Source: Nitrospirota bacterium
Lineage (GTDB): Bacteria; Nitrospirota; Thermodesulfovibrionia; Thermodesulfovibrionales; UBA1546
DNA length: 19,098 nucleotides
Assembly (NCBI GenBank): GCA_004298625.1
Contig: SCSY01000225.1
Coordinates: 1 to 19,098 of the forward strand
Reading direction: 5' to 3'
Under the pieces are notes generated by a model. It was not told the origin of the DNA, did not search any database, and saw nothing but the letters and a program-made list of their open reading frames with translations. The first letter of the stretch is position 1, and every line of letters begins with the position of its first letter. The position numbers and the translations under genes were made by a program. Below, one piece after another: positions 1-7,143 of this stretch.

Positions 1-13
1 TTACATCGAGCAT
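1..13 (-). CDS. Possible 5' end of a gene leaving the window
   Basis: On the minus strand an ATG at 11-13 is preceded by GGGAG (19-23) at 5-nt spacing. Only the codons for Met-Leu-Asp-Val fit before the window edge, so no family can be named. It would be transcribed divergently from speD. The ribosome-binding site is the only support, and this could be chance. Confidence 0.22.
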
Positions 14-36
14 ATTTTCTCCCTATTGCTGCCATA

Positions 37-107
37 CTGTCATTCAGAGCGCAGCGAAGAATCTTTTTTTTGAGATTGCTTCGGTCGAAACGACCTCGCA
101 ATGACAG
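37..107. repeat. REP-like intergenic inverted-repeat element
   Basis: A 71-bp unit is bounded by perfect 8-bp inverted ends, CTGTCATT (37-44) and AATGACAG (100-107). The inner arms continue to match imperfectly (CGAAGAATCT against the complement CGAAGCAATCT), and a GGTCG-AAA-CGACC hairpin lies at 83-95. This is the style of dispersed palindromic intergenic repeats in many bacterial genomes. It lies in a 304-bp stretch without a convincing gene (14-317). The rest of that stretch holds only the speD promoter and leader. Confidence 0.6.
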
Positions 108-223
108 CGTAGAATACAAACATTAATGCGTATAATATATCTTAATGAGACACAAAATGGAAGACGACGACTGCCTCGCCGCAAAAATTTTTCAGCAAAA
201 TCATTTTTTTGTTTAAAAATTTC

Positions 224-251
224 TTGACATGGTATATAATTTTACTGTAAT
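224..251 (+). promoter_or_regulatory. Predicted sigma-70 promoter of speD
   Basis: A perfect -35 TTGACA (224-229) is followed after 16 nt by TGTAAT (246-251), five of six matches to the -10 consensus. Transcription would start near 258, giving a leader of about 60 nt before the speD start. A TATAAT at 235-240 is too close to this -35 to pair with it. Confidence 0.6.
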
Positions 252-265
252 TTATTTAGTTAAAA

Positions 266-283
266 GAGAGTCGTTAAGCTCTC
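266..283 (+). promoter_or_regulatory. Small hairpin in the speD leader
   Basis: GAGAG (266-270) and CTCTC (279-283) can form a 5-bp stem with an 8-nt loop, early in the predicted speD transcript and upstream of the GGAGGGGGG ribosome-binding site (302-310). I do not recognise a known riboswitch class here. It may have no regulatory role. Confidence 0.25.
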
Positions 284-317
284 AGGAATAAAAACTAAAC
301 CGGAGGGGGGTAGTGGA

Positions 318-743
318 TTGCATGCTTTAGGTAAACACTTATTAGTAGAACTTAAGGATTGTAATCCTGAAATTCTCAAAAGTCTCGACAAGGTTAAAAA
401 TGCAATGGTCTCAGCAGCAAAAAAAGCCAGGGCAACCATAATTGATGTATCCTTCCACGAATTCAGTCCATTTGGAATAAGCGGCATGGTCGTTATAGCT
501 GAATCCCATCTTTCAATTCACACGTGGCCGGAGTATGGATATGCGGCAGTGGATATTTTCACCTGCGGCGACATTATAAAGCCGGAAGCGGCTGCTCAGT
601 TTCTCATAGAAAAATTCAGATGCAAAAATCCTTCTGTGGTTGAGATGAAGAGGGGAATTCTTTCTTATGCAGGAAACGAGAGGTTGCCATATAAAGTACA
701 AGGCGCTAACCTGAATCTGGTTGCCGGCTGTAAGATCGCATAG
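318..743 (+). CDS. speD: S-adenosylmethionine decarboxylase proenzyme, prokaryotic class 1B
   Basis: Decarboxylates S-adenosylmethionine to give the aminopropyl donor for spermidine synthesis. The 141-residue proenzyme matches the short bacterial/archaeal form, of the Thermotoga type. It self-cleaves between Glu62 and Ser63 in the conserved ESHLSIHTWPEYGYAA segment, and Ser63 becomes the pyruvoyl cofactor. His68 and Cys83 (in IFTCGD), the other residues known to matter for processing and catalysis, are present at the family positions. The start is TTG at 318: it gives the family-typical N-terminus MHALGKHLL and has GGAGGGGGG seven bases upstream. The ATG at 322 is out of frame and hits a stop after one sense codon. 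No spermidine synthase gene is adjacent. The next gene converges from the opposite strand. Confidence 0.96.
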   Translation: MHALGKHLLVELKDCNPEILKSLDKVKNAMVSAAKKARATIIDVSFHEFSPFGISGMVVIAESHLSIHTWPEYGYAAVDIFTCGDIIKPEAAAQFLIEKFRCKNPSVVEMKRGILSYAGNERLPYKVQGANLNLVAGCKIA

Positions 744-764
744 TTAACGGCGGGAGAGACCTGA

Positions 765-1511
765 TTAATTTTTCGAGCTCATCTCCCAGGTCTTTGCATA
801 TTTCAGAAAAGTGTAAAAGCTGTAAAGCGATGCAAGCAGCAATCCCTCTACGCCATCCATAAATCCAAGCCTGAGAAAATACATTTTTATAAACGCAGCC
901 GGCGGCCTCACAATAAGGCTAAACGGGTTGGGAGTCTTGCCGGTTTTTTTTAGTTCCTTTGCCGCAAGGGCGGAATAATTGTCCATTCGCTTAATATAAT
1001 CGGATATGGAATTATAGGTGTAGTGTTCAAGGGGATTTTTTAAAAAAGAAACGCTCCCCTTTACAACCACCTTTTCATGCACCTCGCGCTCTTCGACATG
1101 ACCTGCATCTTTTTTGAATAACCTCAACGTATGGTCGGGCCACCAGCCGCCGTGCCTGATCCATTTGCCTGCAAAAAAATTCTTTCTCGGCAGATAAAAT
1201 CCGTTATGCTTATTTTCGCTTACTGCTTTTTTAATCTCTTCGCTTAATTCAGGCGTGAGCCGTTCATCGGCATCGAGGATTAAGACCCACGGACCCGATG
1301 CTGCGTCAACTGCCGCCTGCTTCTGCCTTGCATATCCCTGCCATTCTTTCTGAAATACCTTGTCCGTATATTTTTTACAGATCTCAATTGTCCTGTCTGT
1401 GCTGAACGCGTCTATAACAATTATCTCGGCGGCGTCCTTTGCGCCGGCAAGGGCGCCTTCGATGTTTGCCTCCTCATCTTTTGTTACGATCACAATCGAG
1501 ACGGGTATCAA
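765..1511 (-). CDS. Family 2 glycosyltransferase, KdtX/WaaE-like
   Basis: A 248-residue GT-A-fold glycosyltransferase resembling the lipopolysaccharide core glucosyltransferase group WaaE/KdtX. The N-terminal VSIVIVTKDEEANIE strand and the VIDAFSTDRT nucleotide-binding loop are typical. The metal-binding DAD is at residues 80-82, and WQGYARQKQ (57-65) and GGWWPDHTLRLFKK are hallmarks of the subgroup. It probably transfers a sugar from a nucleotide donor to a cell-envelope glycan at the cytoplasmic face. The exact sugar cannot be read from sequence. The start is TTG, overlapping the stop of the upstream DUF3108 gene in a four-base TTGA. GGAGG at 1518-1522 is six bases away, so translation is probably coupled. 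Confidence 0.88.
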   Translation of the reverse strand: MIPVSIVIVTKDEEANIEGALAGAKDAAEIIVIDAFSTDRTIEICKKYTDKVFQKEWQGYARQKQAAVDAASGPWVLILDADERLTPELSEEIKKAVSENKHNGFYLPRKNFFAGKWIRHGGWWPDHTLRLFKKDAGHVEEREVHEKVVVKGSVSFLKNPLEHYTYNSISDYIKRMDNYSALAAKELKKTGKTPNPFSLIVRPPAAFIKMYFLRLGFMDGVEGLLLASLYSFYTFLKYAKTWEMSSKN

Positions 1512-2245
1512 TATATGCCTCCTACAAGAGTTGCGGTAACAGCGCCGAGAGCGACTTTTGTCTGAAGTTTTACGGGTATCCGCTTTGAATCATCTGTCAG
1601 CCATATAAGGATTTCGCCTTTTTTATAGAATATGCCTTCTGATTTTATCAGGGGTTTAACCACTATGGCGTCTACTGTGCCTGTCCGGAGGCTGACTCTC
1701 TCCTTCCTCAGGACCTGAACCTCAACGTTCCATGTCTTTTTGCTGTCAAAGATAGTTACGTAGACCGGATGCCCTACTTCAAGCTGAAGTGTTCTTATGT
1801 AGTAAAAACTCGACAGCGGGTCAAAGATAAGAAAAGGCACGACAAATTCTTCTTTTTCATCAGCGAGGTGGTCTATGTAAAGGGCCTTGCCGGCGTCGTG
1901 CTTAAAAATGACTTCCTTATCTCTTCTATGCCTGCCCTCTTTCAGTTTGATTCTATATCTGACAGGCTGCCCGACAAAAACCAGATTTGAATTTTTTATT
2001 AGAGTGCTTTCTACCCAATCGTCAACATCATAAAAAACAGAAACCCATTTTGCTGATTTTGCAGTTGAGATAATCTTTATGTTATTGCCGGAGCTTGTTA
2101 TCTCAAGCGTGGACGTGCCGGCCTTTATGCCTGTCCATGTCAGGTCATATTCGAGCCTCTCGGGGATGTTGAAGGCGGAAGCGATGGGAGGAGCTAAAAA
2201 AATTCCGAGAACGAGAATTAAAATTATTTTCCAGGGGCGTAGCAT
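1508..2245 (-). CDS. Exported DUF3108-family protein
   Basis: A 245-residue protein with a clear Sec signal peptide: an early positive charge, a hydrophobic core at about residues 7-19, and likely cleavage after IASA near residue 24. The mature part opens with PERLEYDLTWTGIKAGTSTLEI. This matches DUF3108, a beta-rich periplasmic family of unknown molecular role, often found near envelope or lipid genes. It is the first gene of a two-gene unit with the glycosyltransferase, which suggests an envelope-associated job, but no reaction can be assigned. The ATG start has GGAG about eight bases upstream. A predicted promoter overlaps the hisA start. Confidence 0.82.
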   Translation of the reverse strand: MLRPWKIILILVLGIFLAPPIASAFNIPERLEYDLTWTGIKAGTSTLEITSSGNNIKIISTAKSAKWVSVFYDVDDWVESTLIKNSNLVFVGQPVRYRIKLKEGRHRRDKEVIFKHDAGKALYIDHLADEKEEFVVPFLIFDPLSSFYYIRTLQLEVGHPVYVTIFDSKKTWNVEVQVLRKERVSLRTGTVDAIVVKPLIKSEGIFYKKGEILIWLTDDSKRIPVKLQTKVALGAVTATLVGGIY

Positions 2246-2259
2246 TTAAAATTTCTCCT

Positions 2260-2314
2260 TATCACACTTATAAATATATTGTGTTATATTACTCTATGCT
2301 TGTTATTCCTGCAA
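2260..2314. promoter_or_regulatory. Overlapping divergent promoters of hisA and the DUF3108 gene
   Basis: For the minus-strand gene, TTGCAG (complement of 2309-2314) and TAATAT (complement of 2286-2291) are 17 nt apart. For hisA, an extended -10 TGTTATATT (2282-2290) ends six bases before the ATG. Thus the two -10 elements lie almost on top of each other. An imperfect dyad, TATCACAC (2260-2267) and GTGTTATA (2281-2288), with 7 of 8 complementary positions and a 13-nt AT-rich centre, covers the same DNA and could be an operator. Confidence 0.45.
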
Positions 2315-3015
2315 TAGATTTGAAGGACGGCCAGTGCGTAAGGCTTCTCCAGGGGAGGAAGGATGCCGTTACCAGCTATTCCAACGACCCTGCTTCAACT
2401 GCGAAAAGATGGGAGTCATGCGGAGCAAAACTTCTTCATGTCGTTGACCTGGACGGCGCATTCACCGGAAGCCAAAAGAACTTCGAGGCGATAAAAAAGA
2501 TAAGAGAAGCAGTAGCAATGGATATAGAGGTAGGGGGCGGCATAAGGGACATAAAAAAAATAGATGAGCTTGTCGGGATAGGGATTAACAGGATTATACT
2601 CGGCACTGCAGTTATAGAAAATCCGACCCTCCTTACGGAATCGGTCAGGAAATATCCAGGGAAGGTTATTGTGGGGATTGACGCTAAGGATGGAAAGGTG
2701 GCAGTGAGAGGGTGGGTCGAGGTTACGGAAGTGGATGCAAAGAAACTTGCACGGGATGTGGAAAAAATCGGCGCTGCCGGGATAATATACACCGACATTT
2801 CAAGAGACGGGATGCTCACCGGCCCCAATATTCAGGCGATGCGGGAAATGGTTGAGACGGTTAAGATTCCCGTAATCGCTTCTGGTGGCGTGTCTTCAAT
2901 GGAAGATATCAAGGCATTAAAGGCAATCAAAAACCTCTGGGGCGTGATAACAGGCAAGGCGATATATTCGGGAGCGGTAGATTTAAAAGAGGCGATAAAG
3001 ATTTCCTTGCAGTAG
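2296..3015 (+). CDS. hisA: Phosphoribosylformimino-5-aminoimidazole carboxamide ribotide isomerase
   Basis: Catalyses the Amadori isomerisation of ProFAR to PRFAR, the fourth step of histidine biosynthesis, in the cytoplasm. A 239-residue (beta-alpha)8 barrel. Catalytic Asp8 (IPAIDLKDG), the second catalytic Asp129 (VGIDAKDG) and Thr166 (YTDISRDG) are at family positions. Phosphate-binding loops VGGGIR (79-84) and ASGGVSS are intact. An in-frame GTG lies 15 bases earlier, but the family begins MLVIPAIDL, so I take the ATG at 2296. No Shine-Dalgarno sequence precedes either start. No other his gene is in the window; the gene stands alone between divergent and convergent neighbours. Confidence 0.96.
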   Translation: MLVIPAIDLKDGQCVRLLQGRKDAVTSYSNDPASTAKRWESCGAKLLHVVDLDGAFTGSQKNFEAIKKIREAVAMDIEVGGGIRDIKKIDELVGIGINRIILGTAVIENPTLLTESVRKYPGKVIVGIDAKDGKVAVRGWVEVTEVDAKKLARDVEKIGAAGIIYTDISRDGMLTGPNIQAMREMVETVKIPVIASGGVSSMEDIKALKAIKNLWGVITGKAIYSGAVDLKEAIKISLQ

Positions 3016-3038
3016 CCCGCGCTTGTCGTCGGGAAAAT

Positions 3039-3069
3039 AAAGAGGGGCGTGCAAAGCACGCCCCTCTTT
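3039..3069. terminator. Bidirectional intrinsic terminator between hisA and groEL
   Basis: A perfect 14-bp GC-rich stem (3039-3052 with 3056-3069) closes on an AAA loop. The stem ends in TTT on the plus strand, and the minus strand continues TTTATTTT. It sits between convergent genes and can end both transcripts. Confidence 0.9.
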
Positions 3070-3095
3070 GGATGTCTTTATACTGTTGGTATTTT

Positions 3096-3123
3096 TAATC
3101 CCTAATCCCTAACAGCTAATCCC
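3096..3123. repeat. Heptanucleotide tandem array, unit TAATCCC
   Basis: Four uninterrupted 7-nt units run TAATCCC, TAATCCC, TAACAGC, TAATCCC, ending seven bases before the groEL stop codon. The array lies in the short space between the terminator and groEL. Confidence 0.75.
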
Positions 3124-3130
3124 TGCCGTT

Positions 3131-4777
<1,647 letters not shown>

Positions 4778-4783
4778 TTAATT

Positions 4784-4804
4784 TTAAGCTGAAAACTGAC
4801 AGCT
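4784..4804. repeat. Degenerate heptamer array in the groES-groEL gap
   Basis: Three adjacent 7-nt units, TTAAGCT, GAAAACT and GACAGCT, share only the terminal CT at matching positions (two of them share AGCT). Weak by itself. I list it because the period equals that of the clearer arrays in the window. It overlaps the groES stop codon by two bases. Confidence 0.35.
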
Positions 4805-5099
4805 ATTTTTTTTCTTCTACGATTCCCAGGATGTCTTCTTCCCTGATGATGAGATACTCTTCGTTATCCATCTTGATCTTTGAACCCGAATACTTGTCAA
4901 AAAGTATCGTATCCCCTACCTTAATCTCCATGGGCTGGCGTTTGCCGTCGTCCGTTACCTTGCCGGTGCCCACTGCTATTACTGTGCCTTTCTGCGGCTT
5001 TTCCTTTGCTGCATCGGGTATGAAAAGACCGCCTGCTGTCTTTTCCTCTTCAGAAGAATATCTGACAAATACCCTGTCTCTAAGTGGTTTAAACTTCAT
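4803..5099 (-). CDS. groES: Co-chaperonin GroES (Hsp10)
   Basis: The 98-residue lid subunit that caps GroEL as a heptamer. It starts MKFKPLRDRVFVRY. The mobile loop is visible as EEEKTAGGLFIPDAAKEKPQKG, and the C-terminal half is GDTILFDKYSG followed by EEYLIIREEDILGIVE, all typical. The reading frame stays open to 5168, but the family begins at the ATG at 5097-5099. AGGAG at 5109-5113 is nine bases before it, and the longer version would run back into the CIRCE operator. First gene of the groESL operon. Confidence 0.98.
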   Translation of the reverse strand: MKFKPLRDRVFVRYSSEEEKTAGGLFIPDAAKEKPQKGTVIAVGTGKVTDDGKRQPMEIKVGDTILFDKYSGSKIKMDNEEYLIIREEDILGIVEEKK

Positions 5100-5157
5100 A
5101 AACATAATCTCCTTTCTAATATAAAATTTGGTTTTGTTCGCTTCGGCGAATCTCCGA

Positions 5158-5184
5158 TTAGCACTCACTACCAGAGAGTGCTAA
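5158..5184. promoter_or_regulatory. CIRCE operator (HrcA binding site)
   Basis: A perfect match to the CIRCE inverted repeat: TTAGCACTC (5158-5166), a 9-nt spacer, then GAGTGCTAA (5176-5184). It lies between the predicted promoter and groES. HrcA represses at this element and releases it on heat stress. hrcA itself is not in the window. Confidence 0.98.
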
Positions 5185-5212
5185 TTTTACTAAAGGATGA
5201 CCTTTAAGGCAA
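5184..5212 (-). promoter_or_regulatory. groESL promoter
   Basis: On the minus strand TTGCCT (5207-5212) and TAAAAT (5184-5189) are separated by exactly 17 nt. The -10 abuts the CIRCE element, so HrcA bound there would block initiation. This is a vegetative sigma type, as usual for HrcA-regulated groE. Confidence 0.75.
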
Positions 5213-5282
5213 GGGGAGTTAAAAGGGATAAAAGGCTTGAAATCTCGCTAAAACTCTTTTTATCTCTCTCTTTCTTCTATTC

Positions 5283-6209
5283 TTAAATCTTTAAAACTTT
5301 TTTCTTATTTTCTATAAAATTATCAATAGCCTCGCGGAAAAAATCCCCTTTATTCCGTGTTTCCTGCGAGATTCTGCCGTCATAAAGCTTCAAGCCTTCC
5401 TTTATTTCAGAGGCAAATTCGGAATAGACTGAGTTATTTTTTACCGCGTCTTCCATCTTTGATGAACTGTAAAGATAAATGTCGGAAATAATAGTCCTCG
5501 CCAATCGGCGCGCTTTCTCTACTGCTTCATCCGCCCCTACTTTTATTTCCTGTTTTGGAGGCGCCGGCGCTGTTGCCTGAGGCGGCACTGCTGCCTTAGG
5601 AATTGCTTCAACTTTGGGCGGGGCCGGCATTTCAACCTTTGGCTGCGGTTTTTCAAAAGCTGGTTCCTTCGGCTTTTCTGCAATCTCTTCTTTTGGTTTA
5701 ATCCCTCTTAATACATCAATCTTGTCTATAAGAAGCTCTTCAATCTGGTGTTCTTCGATATAGTCATCAGCTCCATGCAGGGAGTTCGGCTCTCTCCTGT
5801 ATCTTGTCTTATCGTAAATCGAACTTATCAGTATGACCTTTATCTCTTTTGTCTCGGCTCGCTCTTTAAGTCTTTTGCAAACCTCAAACCCGTATATCTT
5901 TGGAAGCGCAACATCCAGGATTGCAAGGAACGGAAGCTCTTTCACGGATTTAATCATTGTCTCGATGCCGTCGCGTGCTGCAATGACCGTAAAACCTTTT
6001 TCTGTCAACGCCTTGCTTATTCTCTCTACAATTGTCTGGTTTTCATGCGCAACGATCACCTTGTTTGCCAATGGCTTTATCTGAACCGAAGGCTTTCTTA
6101 CCAGAAGCACCGTGCTGCATTTCGGGCATTTGAAGCGTATGCCCTCAGGCGTAAGTTTTTCGTCAGCTACCTTAAGTTTTATTTTACATTTTGGACAGCC
6201 TACTATCAC
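5283..6209 (-). CDS. Zinc-ribbon protein with degenerate receiver domain
   Basis: 308 residues in three parts. Residues 1-40 form an MJ0042-type zinc ribbon (Cys5, Cys8, Cys28, Cys31). Residues about 50-165 are a CheY-like receiver. Residues about 170-220 are a proline/lysine-rich linker, followed by a helical C-terminal region. Phosphoacceptor Asp99 is present (ILDVALPKIYGFE), but the usual acidic pair is His55-Glu56 and the conserved lysine position is Glu153 (GADDYIEEH). Normal aspartyl phosphorylation is therefore doubtful. There is no DNA-binding output domain, so it is more likely a scaffold or interaction protein than a transcription factor. The GTG start overlaps the rhomboid stop in a GTGA, with AGGAGGG upstream. 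Confidence 0.8.
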   Translation of the reverse strand: MIVGCPKCKIKLKVADEKLTPEGIRFKCPKCSTVLLVRKPSVQIKPLANKVIVAHENQTIVERISKALTEKGFTVIAARDGIETMIKSVKELPFLAILDVALPKIYGFEVCKRLKERAETKEIKVILISSIYDKTRYRREPNSLHGADDYIEEHQIEELLIDKIDVLRGIKPKEEIAEKPKEPAFEKPQPKVEMPAPPKVEAIPKAAVPPQATAPAPPKQEIKVGADEAVEKARRLARTIISDIYLYSSSKMEDAVKNNSVYSEFASEIKEGLKLYDGRISQETRNKGDFFREAIDNFIENKKKVLKI

Positions 6210-6883
6210 TTTCTAACCCTCCTCCCGAGCATCCAGAGCTTAATTGTCAATATCCCTGTCAGGAATCCCCCTATATGGGCGAACCATGCGACCCCGCCTT
6301 TTGCTGCAATCCCTTGAGTCAAAAGGCCGTTGACAAGCTGTATAATAGCCCAAAAGCCGATAACTATCAAGGCCGGAATCTTAACAACCTCGACAAAGAA
6401 TACCAGAAATATCAGTGTATGCACCCTTGCGCGGGGAAATAAAATCAGATAAGCCCCCAGAACCCCGGCAACTGCGCCGCTTGCGCCAATCATCGGCACA
6501 GTTGAAGAAGACGCCATTATTGCATGTGAATAGGCGGCAGCAATGCCGGCCATTAGATAAAATATAAGAAACCTGAAATGGCCCAGCACATCTTCAATGT
6601 TATTGCCGAATATCCAGAGATAGAGCATGTTGCCGCCGACATGCAGCAATCCGCCGTGAAGGAACATGGAGGAAAAAATAGTAAGGGCCGGGTGCAACTG
6701 CAAGGGCTGCGTCCTCTCAAAAGATAAGAGACCCAGGGGGATGGCCCCGTATTTATAAACAATAAACTCCGCTCCGGCAGGCGACATTATTTCCCATATA
6801 TAGACCAGTATGTTTATTGCAATTATCCCGATAGTAACAAAAGGGAATATACTCGTCGGGTTGTCATCTTTAAACGGAATCAA
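6206..6883 (-). CDS. Rhomboid-family intramembrane serine protease
   Basis: 225 residues with about six transmembrane segments. Catalytic Ser135 lies in MIGASGAVAG and the partner His203 in WFAHIGGF. The HGGLLHVGGNMLYLWIFG segment supplies His81 and Asn85, which stabilise the oxyanion. It cleaves membrane-spanning substrates within the inner membrane; the substrate is unknown. The TTG start gives the family-typical MIPFKDDNPT N-terminus. GGGAGG (6890-6895) lies six bases upstream, and the preceding in-frame codon is TGA, so no longer version exists. The ATG at 6887 is in another frame. It is co-transcribed with the zinc-ribbon protein. Confidence 0.92.
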   Translation of the reverse strand: MIPFKDDNPTSIFPFVTIGIIAINILVYIWEIMSPAGAEFIVYKYGAIPLGLLSFERTQPLQLHPALTIFSSMFLHGGLLHVGGNMLYLWIFGNNIEDVLGHFRFLIFYLMAGIAAAYSHAIMASSSTVPMIGASGAVAGVLGAYLILFPRARVHTLIFLVFFVEVVKIPALIVIGFWAIIQLVNGLLTQGIAAKGGVAWFAHIGGFLTGILTIKLWMLGRRVRK

Positions 6884-6924
6884 TCATTGCCTCCCTGCGG
6901 CTTATCGTCTTACTCTTCCCAATA

Positions 6925-6954
6925 ATACTACCGTAATTAATTATTTATGGTCAA
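6925..6954 (-). promoter_or_regulatory. Candidate promoter of the rhomboid gene
   Basis: On the minus strand TTGACC (6949-6954) is followed after 18 nt by TAGTAT (6925-6930), about 40 nt before the TTG start. The -35 is good, the -10 mediocre. Confidence 0.4.
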
Positions 6955-7004
6955 ATGGGAATGTGGAATGTTAAGCCTTATTATACTCAACGACATAAAT
7001 CAAC

Positions 7005-7080
7005 TGTTATTCCCGCAAACGGAGCGCGTCGGGAATCCTTCTTTTTCGGAAAGATTCCGAAACCTGCCAGCATTATAACA
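7005..7080. repeat. Intergenic palindromic repeat between rhomboid and gatB
   Basis: TGTTAT (7005-7010) and ATAACA (7075-7080) bound a unit with two internal hairpins. In the first, TCCCG pairs with CGGGA around a GGAGCGCG core. The second is TTTCGGA-AAGAT-TCCGAAA. The TTCCCGC...GGGAATCC pattern is the style of dispersed intergenic repeats. It lies in the 260-bp space between the divergent genes, otherwise filled only by promoter sequence. Confidence 0.4.
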
Positions 7081-7124
7081 AGGAAGCGGGGAAGCGAGGA
7101 ACTTTTCGCTTTTTAACCTTGTAT

Positions 7125-7139
7125 TGTTATAATAGAGGA
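7125..7139 (+). promoter_or_regulatory. Extended -10 and ribosome-binding site before gatB
   Basis: TGTTATAAT (7125-7133) is a consensus extended -10 element with no clear -35. AGAGGA (7134-7139) follows directly, four bases before the gatB ATG. If this -10 is used, the leader is only about four nucleotides and the purine-rich stretch cannot serve as a ribosome-binding site. Confidence 0.4.
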
Positions 7140-7143
7140 ATTT

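Noticed and set aside
126..227. A 33-codon frame, and a 19-codon frame at 157-216, upstream of speD
   Set aside because: Neither has a ribosome-binding site, and the composition is that of the surrounding AT-rich noncoding DNA.
744..800. Terminator between speD and the glycosyltransferase gene
   Set aside because: GGGAGA/TCTCCC and AGACCTG/CAGGTCT pair only in mutually exclusive ways and are not followed by a T run, so no clear hairpin can be called.
5100..5168. Longer GroES start at 5168
   Set aside because: It would add 23 residues unlike the family and run into the CIRCE operator; the ATG at 5099 has a good ribosome-binding site.
6957..6970. GGGAATG-TGGAATG as another heptamer array
   Set aside because: Only two similar units are present, which is expected by chance at this length.
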